A stretch of DNA of 64,000 bases, from the NCBI GenBank assembly GCA_946628065.1, contig CAMOWC010000004.1:29626-93625 (forward strand). The letters are read 5' to 3'. Source of the stretch: an uncultured Clostridiaceae bacterium (GTDB taxonomy: Bacteria; Bacillota; Clostridia; TANB77; CAG-508). A model generated the notes under the pieces. The model was not told the origin of the DNA. It worked only from the letters and a program-made list of their open reading frames with translations, and did no database searches. A program made the position numbers and the translations under genes. Of the stretch, positions 34,024 through 44,238 are shown piece after piece. Every line of letters starts with the position of its first letter. Position 1 is the first letter of the stretch.

Positions 34024-36053
34024 TTTATCAAGTGAAACATACAAAAGAACAAAAAAAACTAAAACTCAAATTCATACTAATGGTTTTAACAATTGATTTG
34101 TTTGCTGTTGTAATTACATATTTTATTATGCCTCTTGTTCAAAATTTCCCGCCATTATCTGAAGATTTTGCATTTCAAGACTCTGTGCAATCCCTTACAC
34201 ATATACAACAATATTCTATTGTTTATATTATTGGAACATCGATACATTTATTCACATTTAGAATATTAATGAAAGGCATATATGAATATCTAGACAAATA
34301 TTATAGGAAAGAAAAAATATCGTATGACGAAATTAAAAACGTAAGAATAGACTGTATAAACATACCTTATAAAGTATTCTTTGTACAAATGGTTTTAATT
34401 ATTGGATTGGGAATCATGTTTAACTTTATAATGCTTGCTTCAGCATTTGCAATACTTAAGTTTACATTAATGATTATAGCGATAGCCTCAATTGTTTCAA
34501 TCGTTTTATTAATTGGATCTCAAAGATACTTATCTAATATTATTTTAACAACCTATGAAAGAACAGATAAGTATGAAAGAACATATGGTTTTAGAATTAA
34601 CAATTCACAAAATTTATTATTTCAGATGGTTCCATTAATCGCTGTAATATTAATTGTTATTTCCTTAATTGGGTATTCAAAAGCTGTTAGAGAAGAAGGA
34701 TTTGCAACAGGCAATTATTATAAAGCATATATGGAAGCCAAAAACATTACACCTTATCAAACAAACATGGAAAGCCTAAAGGAGATTTTATCGAGTATAC
34801 CTCTTCAGGATGATTCACATTATTATTTCATAATTTCTCCAAATGATAGAGATATTTACGTGTCAAGCCCTGATGGAAATATAAGCGACTTTGTCCTAGT
34901 TTACAGAGATTTTTTCTATGACCAAACCAATGGCTTTTTATATGAAAAATTTGGCATTGATGAGCAATTATATACTATGGATTTAAAAGACATGAATGGT
35001 GATACTTGGTATATCGGATTTAAATATCCAGTTGTTGACATGAATTTATTAACCTATTATTTTACACTTATTTTAATTTTACTATCTATATACACAGTAT
35101 TGCTTTATATTTGGGCTCATAATGCATCAATTAACTTAATCAAAATCACAAATAGTCTAAAAAACATAGTTGATTCAGAAAATATAGATCGTAATAACAT
35201 ATTGCCAATTGCTTCAAATGACGAATTTGGCGATCTTGCATATTATTATAATAAAATACAAGAATTAACAATCGCAAATATTGACCAAATAAATAATAGT
35301 CAGCAAATATTAGTTGAACGTGAACGTTTAGCTTCTCTTGGTCAAATGATTGGTGGTATTGCACACAACTTAAAAACACCTATCATGTCAATTTCAGGTG
35401 CTGCTGAAGGCCTTACAGATTTAATAAAAGAATATGACTCTTCTATCGAAGATCCAGAGGTTACACCTCAAGATCATCATGATATAGCAAAAGACATGCA
35501 AAACTGGGTTGATAAAGTTAAAGACTATACAAGTTATATGTCAGATGTAATAACTGCCGTAAAAGGCCAAGCCGTAACACTATCCGACGAGCAAGCTGTA
35601 ACATTTAATATAGAAGAACTTGTAAAGCGTGTTAATATTTTAATGAAGCACGAATTAAAAAATGCTTTAGTAGAATTAAATGTTGAAATGACCGTAGATT
35701 CCAATTTAGAATTAGAGGGAAATATAAACAGTTTAGTTCAGGTAATTAATAATATGATTTCTAATGCGATACAAAGTTACGATGGAAAACCTGATAATAA
35801 AATTGATATGAAATTATATGAAAAAGACAAAGAATTAATTATTGAAATCCGTGACTATGGCCCTGGACTTCCTAAAGAAGTTAAAGAAAAACTATTTAAA
35901 GAAATGATTACTACAAAAGGAAAAAACGGAACTGGACTTGGATTATTTATGTCATATTCAAACATACGTGCACATTTTAATGGAAATATTACATTTGAAT
36001 CTGAAGAAAACAAAGGTACTGCATTCTTTATACATCTGCCAATAAATAAATAG
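34020..36053 (+). CDS. Membrane sensor histidine kinase coupled to the NRPS
   Basis: 677 residues with a GTG start inside the NRPS stop region (ATGTGA). The N-terminus has two membrane helices, then a second pair (about 115-165), and an extracytoplasmic sensor region (about 225-340) closed by a final helix. A HAMP-like linker (NLIKITNSLKNIV) leads to the H-box GGIAHNLKTPIMS. The ATPase boxes are N (NMISNAIQSYDGKP), G1 (DYGPGLP) and G2 (KNGTGLGLFMS). No receiver partner lies next to it. Translational coupling suggests it senses or responds to the NRPS product or its effect (inference). Confidence 0.85.
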   Translation: MIYQVKHTKEQKKLKLKFILMVLTIDLFAVVITYFIMPLVQNFPPLSEDFAFQDSVQSLTHIQQYSIVYIIGTSIHLFTFRILMKGIYEYLDKYYRKEKISYDEIKNVRIDCINIPYKVFFVQMVLIIGLGIMFNFIMLASAFAILKFTLMIIAIASIVSIVLLIGSQRYLSNIILTTYERTDKYERTYGFRINNSQNLLFQMVPLIAVILIVISLIGYSKAVREEGFATGNYYKAYMEAKNITPYQTNMESLKEILSSIPLQDDSHYYFIISPNDRDIYVSSPDGNISDFVLVYRDFFYDQTNGFLYEKFGIDEQLYTMDLKDMNGDTWYIGFKYPVVDMNLLTYYFTLILILLSIYTVLLYIWAHNASINLIKITNSLKNIVDSENIDRNNILPIASNDEFGDLAYYYNKIQELTIANIDQINNSQQILVERERLASLGQMIGGIAHNLKTPIMSISGAAEGLTDLIKEYDSSIEDPEVTPQDHHDIAKDMQNWVDKVKDYTSYMSDVITAVKGQAVTLSDEQAVTFNIEELVKRVNILMKHELKNALVELNVEMTVDSNLELEGNINSLVQVINNMISNAIQSYDGKPDNKIDMKLYEKDKELIIEIRDYGPGLPKEVKEKLFKEMITTKGKNGTGLGLFMSYSNIRAHFNGNITFESEENKGTAFFIHLPINK

Positions 36054-36067
36054 AATAAAATAATAGA

Positions 36068-36120
36068 AGACGGTTTAGGTTGTAATGTGTTAGCAAGTCA
36101 CAGCAATCTAAACCGTCTCC
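36068..36120 (+). terminator. Terminator after the NRPS-kinase operon
   Basis: AGACGGTTTAG is inverted (CTAAACCGTCT) around a 27-base loop and followed by CCTATTATTTTA. Confidence 0.65.
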
Positions 36121-36138
36121 TATTATTTTATTAACCTG

Positions 36139-36172
36139 TCCCCAAAGGGGGGATTTCCCCCCTTTGGGAAAC
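36139..36172. repeat. REP-like G/C palindrome
   Basis: CCCAAAGGGGGG and CCCCCCTTTGGG form a 12-bp perfect stem around AAT-rich bases, flanked by GTCCCC and GGGAAACGTCCCC. It is very GC-rich for this genome and resembles palindromic units mobilised by REP-associated transposases. Confidence 0.5.
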
Positions 36173-36183
36173 GTCCCCACTAT

Positions 36184-36771
36184 TCATCTCATTTCGAAAT
36201 CTGACATTGTATAGCCTAGTTCATTTAGTTTAGTGTAAAGCATTCCTACTGGCATTCCTAATACATTGTAATAATCACCTACTAGTTTATCTACAAATAG
36301 CGACGCTTTTCCTTTCAAAGAATATCCTGCTCTTTCTAAAATATACTCTTGGTTATCAACATACCATGATATATCCGCTTCTTGTACTTCTTTGAAATGC
36401 ACCTCTGTTTCATCTACAAAAGATATTTCTTTGTTTTTATATAAATCAATTATCGTTACTCCTGTCAGCGCATGTGTGGTCTTTCCACTCATTTTTTTAA
36501 TGTTTTCAAATGCTTCATATTTGCTTTTTGGTTTTTCAAATTTCTTTCCTTCCATATATATAATTGAATCTGCTGCAATTATTAAAGCATTTCCTGTAAT
36601 TTGCTGTTTTACTGAGGTTGCTTTGTGTTTTGAAAGGTCAATTACATATTGCTTTGGATCCATGCTGTCGCTGTGTTCTTCTTCATTACTCGTAATTATT
36701 TCGTATTTCCATCCAATCATATCAAATATTTCTCTTCTAACTCTTGATCCTGATGCTAAAATTAGTCTCAT
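36184..36771 (-). CDS. maf: Maf-family nucleotide pyrophosphatase
   Basis: 195 residues. The Maf signature starts with LILASGSRVRREIFDMIG, and AADSIIY contains the catalytic Asp. KPKSKYEAFENIKKMSG and the C-terminal YYNVLGMPVGMLY are also present. It hydrolyses modified or non-canonical nucleoside triphosphates and is linked to septum control in Bacillus. It lies 21 bp after the radical SAM gene. Confidence 0.9.
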   Translation of the reverse strand: MRLILASGSRVRREIFDMIGWKYEIITSNEEEHSDSMDPKQYVIDLSKHKATSVKQQITGNALIIAADSIIYMEGKKFEKPKSKYEAFENIKKMSGKTTHALTGVTIIDLYKNKEISFVDETEVHFKEVQEADISWYVDNQEYILERAGYSLKGKASLFVDKLVGDYYNVLGMPVGMLYTKLNELGYTMSDFEMR

Positions 36772-36792
36772 TGTATCTCTCTCCCATCTTTT

Positions 36793-37707
36793 TTATATTT
36801 CTTTATAATACATCCCTTGATGTAAATTGTTTTCTTTTAAATACCTGTTTATTCCGTTTAGTATGAGTTTTTTATGTAAGTTCCATTCTGGTGCAACTAA
36901 AAGATTCTTTGGCGCATCTCCTGAAATCTTATGTACTATAACTTTTGGGTTAATATGCGTAATAACATAACAAGCATTTTCTATATAATCTTTTAGTTCT
37001 ATGGAATTATATTTGCCTTGATTATATAATTCTTCAAGTTTAGTTCCTTTTACAACATATGTTGAATGTATTTTTATTCCTTGATAATTTTGGCTATTTA
37101 AAAAAATAACTGTATCTTTTAATTCATCCAATGATTCATTTGGAAGCCCTATCATAATGTGTACTATTGCTTCTAATTGGTATTTATTTAACAATTCAAG
37201 TGCACTTTTAAATATATATGTGTCATACCCTCTATTAATTAGCTTGCCAGTATTATCATTTGATGTTTGGAGTCCGAGTTCAACCCATACGTCGACTCTT
37301 TTTTTAAATTTAGCTAGTAATCTGCAAATGTCTTCGTTTACGCAATCTGGCCTTGTAGCAACTGAAAGGCATACTATTCTATCATCAATTAAAGCTTCAT
37401 TATATTTCTTTTCAAGATTCTCTATGGAGTCATATGTGTTCGTAAAATTTTGAAAATATGCTATAAATTTATTTGCTCTTTTTGCCTTGTAACTTGAAAA
37501 ATAGTTTTTAACCTGATTTTCAATGCTGATATCTGAATTTATATGCTCTCCAGAGCCTTTTCCACTACAAAAAATGCATCCACCTGTGGAAACTTTCCCA
37601 TCTCTGTTAGGGCATGAGAAGCCTCCGTCTAAGCATATTTTAAGTGTCTTTTCACCATATCTGTTTTTTAAGTATTCATTTAGTTTATTGTAATTATATT
37701 TTTCCAC
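36793..37707 (-). CDS. YhcC-type (TIGR01212) radical SAM protein
   Basis: 304 residues with the family's cluster motif: CPNRDGKVSTGGCIFCSGKG supplies the three cysteines of the 4Fe-4S cluster. The SAM-binding fold continues through VELGLQTSND and HIMIGLPNESLDEL. The family is widespread and its substrate was long unassigned. It precedes maf on the same strand and is probably co-transcribed. Confidence 0.87.
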   Translation of the reverse strand: MEKYNYNKLNEYLKNRYGEKTLKICLDGGFSCPNRDGKVSTGGCIFCSGKGSGEHINSDISIENQVKNYFSSYKAKRANKFIAYFQNFTNTYDSIENLEKKYNEALIDDRIVCLSVATRPDCVNEDICRLLAKFKKRVDVWVELGLQTSNDNTGKLINRGYDTYIFKSALELLNKYQLEAIVHIMIGLPNESLDELKDTVIFLNSQNYQGIKIHSTYVVKGTKLEELYNQGKYNSIELKDYIENACYVITHINPKVIVHKISGDAPKNLLVAPEWNLHKKLILNGINRYLKENNLHQGMYYKEI

Positions 37708-37742
37708 TGTAATATTAAATCCTCTGTTAATTCATAATATTA

Positions 37743-37771
37743 AAGCAAGCAGTTTTTTAAGCTACTTGCTT
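37743..37771 (-). terminator. Terminator of asnS
   Basis: A stem AAGCAAG / CTTGCTT closes a loop with a T-rich arm, just after the asnS stop. Confidence 0.6.
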
Positions 37772-37779
37772 TGTATTTA

Positions 37780-39171
37780 TTAAAATTCTGCATACTTTGG
37801 TGCTCTTGGATAAGGAATTACATCTCTTATGTTTTCCATTCCTGTAATAAATCTCATCATTCTTTCAATTCCCATACCAAAACCGCTATGAGTACATGTT
37901 CCATAACGTCTTAGGTCACAGTACCATGCATAATCATCTGGATTTAATCCCATCTCTTTTATCCTATTTACTAGCACATCGTATCTTGCTTCCCTTTCGC
38001 TTGCTCCTACAATTTCTCCAAGTCCTGGGAATAATAAGTCTGTTGCAGCTACTGTTTTTCCATCATCATTTACTTTCATATAAAATGCTTTTATTTCTTT
38101 TGGGTAATCTGTTACAAATACTGGCTTTTTGAAATATTCGTCTGCTAAATATCTTTCATGTTCTGTTTGAATTCCACCTTCTGTATCTACTGGAACGCTA
38201 AATTCTTTGCCAGATTTTTTTAGCAATTCCATTGCTTCTTTATAGCTTACTCTTGCGAAGTTTGAATTTGCAACATTTTCTAGCTTTGCAATAAGTCCAG
38301 GTTCTACAAATTGGTCAAATAATTGAAGCTCAAGCTGGCAATTATCTAATACATATTTAATAATATATCTGCTTAGCCCTTCTATTGTTTCAATCAAATC
38401 GTCTAAATCTGCAAATGCCATTTCTGGTTCTACTTGCCAGAATTCTGCTACGTGACGTGTTGTGTTTGAATTTTCTGCTCTAAAACATGGTCCAAATGTA
38501 TATACTTTTCTATATGCCATGCAAAATGGTTCAACATTAAGCTGTCCGCTAACTGTCATATATGCAGGTTTCCCAAAAAAATCTTGTGAATAATCAAATT
38601 TCTTTTCTTCATTTAGTGGAAGATTATCAAAATCTACTGTAGTAATTTTGAACACTTCACCTGCTCCTTCGCAGTCTGATGTTGTAATACATGGTGTTGG
38701 AACATAAACAAATCCATTTTCATTTAGATATCTGTGTATTGCATAGTTCAAAACTGATCTTACTCTAAATATTGCTGAGAATAAGTTTGTTCTTGCTCTT
38801 AAATGTGGTAGTGTTCTTAAGTATTCATATGAATGTCTCTTTTTTTGTAGTGGATAGCTTTGGTCAGCTAATCCTTCTATTTCTATTTTCCTTGCTTGAA
38901 TCTCATATTTTTGCTTTTCGTTTGGTGATAATACAATTTCTCCTTCAACTCTTAAGCAGCTTCCAATTGTTACTTTTGAGATTTCTTCAAAGTTTGCTAA
39001 TTTATCATCAAAAACTATTTGCATAGTTTTTTGTATTGTTCCATCAAACAACTCTATAAATCCTATCGCTTTTGATAGCCTTGATGTTCTTACCCATCCT
39101 CCTAGGTATACATCCCTAAGTTCACCTTTATCTGCCATTTCGTATACTTCCTTAATTGACTTGACCTTCAT
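37780..39171 (-). CDS. asnS: Asparaginyl-tRNA synthetase
   Basis: 463 residues. The start is at 39171 behind GAGGAGG; the frame to 39228 is leader. The N-terminal OB-fold anticodon domain has LGGWVRTSRLSKAIGFIEL. The class II catalytic core has motif 2 (GPCFRAENSNTTRHVAEFW) and motif 3 (GFGMGIERMMRFITGMENI). The motif 2 wording separates it from aspartyl enzymes. Confidence 0.92.
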   Translation of the reverse strand: MKVKSIKEVYEMADKGELRDVYLGGWVRTSRLSKAIGFIELFDGTIQKTMQIVFDDKLANFEEISKVTIGSCLRVEGEIVLSPNEKQKYEIQARKIEIEGLADQSYPLQKKRHSYEYLRTLPHLRARTNLFSAIFRVRSVLNYAIHRYLNENGFVYVPTPCITTSDCEGAGEVFKITTVDFDNLPLNEEKKFDYSQDFFGKPAYMTVSGQLNVEPFCMAYRKVYTFGPCFRAENSNTTRHVAEFWQVEPEMAFADLDDLIETIEGLSRYIIKYVLDNCQLELQLFDQFVEPGLIAKLENVANSNFARVSYKEAMELLKKSGKEFSVPVDTEGGIQTEHERYLADEYFKKPVFVTDYPKEIKAFYMKVNDDGKTVAATDLLFPGLGEIVGASEREARYDVLVNRIKEMGLNPDDYAWYCDLRRYGTCTHSGFGMGIERMMRFITGMENIRDVIPYPRAPKYAEF

Positions 39172-39241
39172 GCTTGTCCTCCTCTTTTTTTTTGTTTGTA
39201 TTTTACAATATTTTAGTGTTTTTTTCAAGACTTTTGCTTAA

Positions 39242-40699
39242 TTAATGTTTACGGGGGCAAATATTATTCCCTTTAATGTTTAAAATGCCTGTGAGGAGTA
39301 TAAGTGTACAGATAATAAGTGCAATGTCCCATGCATAACTATTATGTCCCATTGGTGAAGTAATTGTAATAGATGGAGATAAAATGCCTGTTGGTACTAT
39401 TATCTCCTGCCCTGCTGTTGAGCTTGTTAACTCTTTTGTTTGATATATTACTCCATTTTTTGTTTTTATTTTAATATCTGCTTCATTCATCTGATCTGTT
39501 ATGTCCGTGCCTATTGCTACAACTTTACTGAGTAGTAATTTTACAACTATTCTCTTATAGTCTCCGTTTTCTTCTTTTTCCATTATTGGCGAAAACGTTG
39601 TAATAACAACCGTATCACTGGTCTGATTCCATCCATATGTACTGTTCATTTCATTTGCAGTAATGAGCTTAGCTTCTTTGTCAAATCCTAACCCTGATAA
39701 ATAATTTTCGATACTTATTTCTTCTATTTCTTCCGTCGTGACTATATTAAAGCTATATTCTAGTTCTAAAGTTGCACCATTTAGTAATTCATCATCTATT
39801 TCTGCTTCTATGGAGTTTTCATCCAACACTTTTGCATTATATGCTTGTAGTGTCTCTGTTTTTAATGATTTTATATTTACATACCTTTCTGTAATAAATC
39901 TAAATACTTCTACCGTTATAGTTTCTTCAAATTTTTCGTCACTGCAAAAAATAAGTTCATCAGATGCACTATATAATTCACTCAGTTTAGAGCGTCCTCC
40001 TCGCCCGTTATTTACGGTTTTATCCTCGCCACAGAAAACTGTAAAAAATCCTGTTGATGCACTATTCTTTATAGAATTTATTGTGTCGTTGACTTTGTCA
40101 ATATTTGCTGATGCTTCACCATCTGTGATTAATACTGTATACCTAATTGTATCATCTGGTAGAGTTCTATCCCATATTTGTGTTTTAGCATAATTAATAG
40201 CAGATACAGTATATGTATTTCCCCCGGCACTAATATTATTTATTTTATCTCGCATATCAGGCAAGTTTTCATCTGTACATTCGGTAAGATTAAATAAAGT
40301 AGCATTATTATTTGAAAACGTTACCGCAGATATCCTTAGCTTAGATTTATCGTCAAAATTAGTCCTCAAGTTCTCGATTAATTTTATTACAGCTTCTTTT
40401 AGTATACTTAATCTTTTATTTTTCATTGACCCCGATTTGTCTAATATAAAGCATACATCAACATTAGTAGATTCTCTATGTGCAACAGTTTCTGTGTCTA
40501 TTTGAGTTCTTGTTTCTAATTCTGAAATTACATTGCCCTTTGACGTTTTTACTCTCATATAATCTAGCTGTTGAAACACTGCTATTTTGTCATTGTTAAA
40601 TGAAACAATCCTTCCATCTGTTGCATATACAGTACTGCTTGCTAATAACACAAGAATTGTTAAAAATAATAAACGAATTGCACTTACTACTTTTTTCAT
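39242..40699 (-). CDS. Surface VWA-domain protein (paralogue A)
   Basis: 485 residues. A signal peptide (1-26) precedes a VWA domain from about 75 with the metal site DKSGSMKNKR and downstream VLITDGEAS. A beta-rich region follows, then a C-terminal anchor (DIALIICTLILLTGI) with a short basic tail. The pre-anchor motif LSPSITITSPMG is shared with the next gene. It should be an outward-facing membrane-bound adhesin-like protein. The gene has no CGG codon, so its intact C-terminus is a reference for the frame break in its neighbour. Confidence 0.8.
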   Translation of the reverse strand: MKKVVSAIRLLFLTILVLLASSTVYATDGRIVSFNNDKIAVFQQLDYMRVKTSKGNVISELETRTQIDTETVAHRESTNVDVCFILDKSGSMKNKRLSILKEAVIKLIENLRTNFDDKSKLRISAVTFSNNNATLFNLTECTDENLPDMRDKINNISAGGNTYTVSAINYAKTQIWDRTLPDDTIRYTVLITDGEASANIDKVNDTINSIKNSASTGFFTVFCGEDKTVNNGRGGRSKLSELYSASDELIFCSDEKFEETITVEVFRFITERYVNIKSLKTETLQAYNAKVLDENSIEAEIDDELLNGATLELEYSFNIVTTEEIEEISIENYLSGLGFDKEAKLITANEMNSTYGWNQTSDTVVITTFSPIMEKEENGDYKRIVVKLLLSKVVAIGTDITDQMNEADIKIKTKNGVIYQTKELTSSTAGQEIIVPTGILSPSITITSPMGHNSYAWDIALIICTLILLTGILNIKGNNICPRKH

Positions 40700-40836
40700 T
40701 TATTTTCTCCTTTTTTGTCTGCTTATCATTCCATTAATTTGCCTTTTATAGCGCATTTCAATAGCTTACATTCTTTAATAAATTATACCATATTTTTACT
40801 TTCTTTTCAATTTTTTATGCTTTTGCCAAACCGTAG

Positions 40837-40870
40837 AAAAAGAGCATTCATTTTTAAGAATGCCCTTTTC
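40837..40870 (-). terminator. Terminator directly after the shifted-frame stop of VWA paralogue B
   Basis: On the minus strand AAAAGGGCATTC pairs with GAATGCTCTTTT, followed by a T run. It begins at the stop codon of the +1 frame (40872-40870) rather than at the zero-frame stop 70 bp earlier. Confidence 0.75.
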
Positions 40871-42565
40871 TATCTGTATTTTTCCTTTCTATAAGTAAAA
40901 TATACTATTATGCTTATGCAAGTTGCTAATTCCAGAATTTTAATATATACATGGTTGTTTTTTCCCATTGGTGGTGTAACTGTAATAGTTGGAGGTAAAA
41001 TTTTCCCAGCAAGTCTGATTACAATTCCCTGTTCGTCTGGTTGCCCGTTCAGTAATATCTGTTAAAATTCGCCCACTATCTACAGCCTCTGAGGTTTTAT
41101 AAACCTTACCACTTGCAGTTTTTATTTCAATATCTGCTTTGTTATCCTGTTCAGTTATATTAGATTCCACAGAAATTACTTTTGTAAGCAAAACCTTTAT
41201 CACAATTTGCTTATATTTTCCATCTTCATCGATTTCATTTTTAGGATTAATCGTTGTTTGTAATATTCCTGTATTACCTTCTACCCATCCATATGTACTA
41301 TTAGTTTCATTGCATGTTATGAATTTTGTATTAGGATCAAAGCCCAAATCTTGCAAATAATCTGTTACTTTTATTTCCTCAATTTTTTCTGTTGTAACAA
41401 CATTAAAACTGTACTCCATTTGCATTATCGCGCCATTTAAAAGCTCATCATCAATTTCTGCAAAAAAATTATTTGTATCTCCAATATTAGCATTATATGA
41501 TTGTACTACATCTGTTATTAATGTTGTAGCATCCACATAATCTGTAATTACATACTCGAATAAATCTTTTGTAACAACATTATAAAAATCTTTGGAATCA
41601 ATAAAAAAGGTCTGGTCTGATTCTTCATAATCTTTATATGTTTTTTCATACGTTTGTGGGTTTTTAACACTTGCGACAAAAACTGTAATAAATTTATCTG
41701 TTTTCTTTCTTATGTTTCGTATTTCTGTGCCAATACTTTTACGATTATTAGAAGCAGCACCATCTGTAATTAATATTGTATATTTAAGACTGTTTGATTT
41801 GTTTTCTTTCCATACGTTTCCATTTGTATACTGTATTGCTTGCACAGTGTATGTTTTTCCACCTTGTTTTAGTTCATTTATTTTTTCTTCTATATATGGA
41901 ATGTTTTCATCTGAGCATTCTGTTAGTCCAAATATAGTACCAATGTTATCTTCGCCAGAATATTTAACTGCTGCAACTCTTGCTATTTGCTTACCTTCAT
42001 ATGTTTCTTTAATTTTTTTAATTAAATCACATACTCCACTTTTCAATGCTTCTATTTTCTTTGTTACTGGATACTCTTTTGCAATGTTTTTAGTAATTTT
42101 GTTTAACTTTGTTTTGTAATCTTTGCTATCTTTATATGTTTTCTCACCCGGAGTTATTACAATTTCTTTTCCATCTTCATCTTTTAAAACAATTCTCCCC
42201 TCTTCGATGTCCTTATTCAATTCATCTATAGCTTCTTGCAATTTAGCACTATATATTTCATATTCTTCTTGATTTGTTGGATCATTCATTGAGCCGGACA
42301 CATCTAAAACAAAACAAATGTCTATGTCTTTACCAATTTCCTCAACTGATTTTACTGTATCTATGTATGTATTTGTTTCTAATTCAGCAAGGGAATGCCC
42401 TTTGGCTGAAATTATTCGCATATAGTCTAACTGCTGATATGTCATAACTTTATTATTATCAAATGATATTAGCCTTCCATAGCTTACAGCATAGGTTTCA
42501 TTTATAGCTGACAACATAATAAAAAAAACTATAATACATATGCTCACTAATCGTGTTTTTTTCAT
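40870..42565 (-). CDS. Surface VWA-domain protein (paralogue B); +1 shift at CGG
   Basis: About 564 residues from the ATG at 42565 behind GGGGGA. Signal peptide; VWA metal site DVSGSMNDP with an insert of about 85 residues (Lys/Glu-rich); and LITDGAAS. The zero frame reads ITE-CGG-GCA (CGG at 41047-41045) and continues with an unrelated Cys/Asn-rich tail to 40940. Skipping the C gives ITEGQPDEQGIVI, then ILPPTITVTPPMG and a membrane helix with basic tail, ending at 40870. This matches paralogue A (TAGQEI, ILSPSITITSPMG, anchor). Without the shift the protein would lose its membrane anchor. Confidence 0.82.
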
Positions 42566-42628
42566 TTTATCCCCCATTTGGAAACTAAATTACTTTAATC
42601 ATATCATAAAAGTATAGTCTTTTCAATT

Positions 42629-44092
42629 TTAGTATAATTCCTTTATATCCCATTTTGTTCCATCTATTGTATCATTTAATATAATTCCAATGCCGTCTAG
42701 CTCTGCTCTTATTTTGTCCGCTTGAACATAATCTTTATTCTTTTTTGCTTCTGTTCTTTTTGCAATTTCATCATCAATAAATTTTTCATTTATGTTCATT
42801 TTATTTAAATATTTTTCCTTTATTTCTTTTGCAAAAACATCTGGGTTTTGCTTGAAAAATCCGAGCACTCCATAAACTTCTTTAATGTCATTTAGTGATT
42901 TAATTATAGTATTTGCAATAACTTGCCTATTTGTCTTGTTTGATGTTTTTATTAAATTATTAATGTTTTTAAGCGTCACATGTAAATTTGCAAAAACAAC
43001 AGGAGTATTAAAGTCATCGTCCATAGCTTCTACAAATTGTTCTTTGATTGTATTTAATGTTCCATCTTCAATCTTTTCTCCATTTTCATCCCCAATGTAT
43101 GTTTTGGCATATTTTTCTGCTGCAGAAATAGTATTATAGAAATAATACATTTGCTTTTCTGAAAGAATATAGTCTTCGTCATGAATGTCTATATCAGAAG
43201 AATAATGTTTTGAAAGCATTAAATACTTTAGCACTTCATAGTTATACATTTTAACAGCGTCTCTTATTGTTACTGAGTTGCCAAGTGATTTGCTCATTTT
43301 TTCGCCATTTATTTTTATAAGTCCGCAGTGTGACCAATAATGAGCGAATTCCTTTCCTGTAAGAGCCTCACTTTGTGCGATTTCATTTTCATGATGAGGA
43401 AATATCAGATCTCTTCCGCCTCCATGAATGTCTATTGTTTCACCAAGTGTGTCTGTTGCCATTACAGAGCATTCTATGTGCCAACCTGGTCTTCCCTGCC
43501 CCCAAGGCGAATCCCATGACACTTCACCTGGTTTCGCTGATTTCCAAAGTGCAAAATCTATTGGATCTTCTTTGCCTTCTTCTAAGTCTATTCTTACACC
43601 ATTTAGGAGTTCATCAATCTTTCTATGTGATAATTTTCCATAATTTCTAAAATTTCTTACTCTATAATAGACATCTCCTTTAGGTGTAGAATAAGCCATG
43701 TCTTTTTCTATAAGCTCTTCTACAAATTTAATAATTTTTTCAATATACTCAGATGCTTTTGTTTTAACATCTGCAGATGTAATGTGCAAACTTTCTAAGT
43801 CTTTCTCAGCTTCAACTATTTGGGCTCTTGAAAATTCTATTGCATCTCTTCCAAGACTGTTTGCTTTATCTATTATTTTATCATCTACATCTGTGTAATT
43901 TCTTACGTATTTAACATTATATCCTCTATATCTTAGGTAGTCTGTAAACATTGCATAAACAATCGCTTGCCTTGCATGCCCAATGTGACTTAAATCATTT
44001 ACTGTAATTCCGCATGCATACATTTTCACATTTCTTCCATCAATTGGAATAAATTCTTCTTTCCTTCCAGTCATTGAATTGTAAATCTTCAT
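42629..44092 (-). CDS. cysS: Cysteinyl-tRNA synthetase
   Basis: 487 residues. The class I motif HIGHARQ is at about 36-42 and KMSKSLG at about 265. The zinc-binding residues are Cys27 (YACGITV), Cys207 in HIECSVMA, and HENE. The C-terminal part is the helical anticodon domain. An AAGGAGG site precedes the ATG. The 190-bp leader holds a Cys-codon leader peptide and terminator, so supply of charged tRNA-Cys probably controls it. Confidence 0.92.
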   Translation of the reverse strand: MKIYNSMTGRKEEFIPIDGRNVKMYACGITVNDLSHIGHARQAIVYAMFTDYLRYRGYNVKYVRNYTDVDDKIIDKANSLGRDAIEFSRAQIVEAEKDLESLHITSADVKTKASEYIEKIIKFVEELIEKDMAYSTPKGDVYYRVRNFRNYGKLSHRKIDELLNGVRIDLEEGKEDPIDFALWKSAKPGEVSWDSPWGQGRPGWHIECSVMATDTLGETIDIHGGGRDLIFPHHENEIAQSEALTGKEFAHYWSHCGLIKINGEKMSKSLGNSVTIRDAVKMYNYEVLKYLMLSKHYSSDIDIHDEDYILSEKQMYYFYNTISAAEKYAKTYIGDENGEKIEDGTLNTIKEQFVEAMDDDFNTPVVFANLHVTLKNINNLIKTSNKTNRQVIANTIIKSLNDIKEVYGVLGFFKQNPDVFAKEIKEKYLNKMNINEKFIDDEIAKRTEAKKNKDYVQADKIRAELDGIGIILNDTIDGTKWDIKELY

Positions 44093-44127
44093 AAACGGTT
44101 CCTCCTTAAACTTTTTGGTATCAAAAA

Positions 44128-44154
44128 AACTATGTGTAAAAACCCCACATAGTT
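44128..44154 (-). terminator. Intrinsic terminator in the cysS leader
   Basis: AACTATGTG is inverted around a 9-base loop and followed by seven T on the minus strand, only 36 bp before the cysS start. This is the attenuator position. Confidence 0.8.
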
Positions 44155-44186
44155 CTTATAATCTATTCAAAAATAAAATATAATCA

Positions 44187-44238
44187 CTATTGTAGGTACG
44201 TGAATTTAATACTCATATCTACAATAGATAGAGTATTA
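44187..44238 (-). promoter_or_regulatory. Alternative hairpins of the cysS attenuator
   Basis: Stem A pairs TAATACTC (44238-44231) with GAGTATTA (44214-44207) and begins right after the leader stop codon. Stem B pairs CTATTGTAG (44227-44219), in the loop of A, with CTACAATAG (44195-44187). They interlock, so they compete or form a pseudoknot, depending on ribosome position. Confidence 0.6.
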
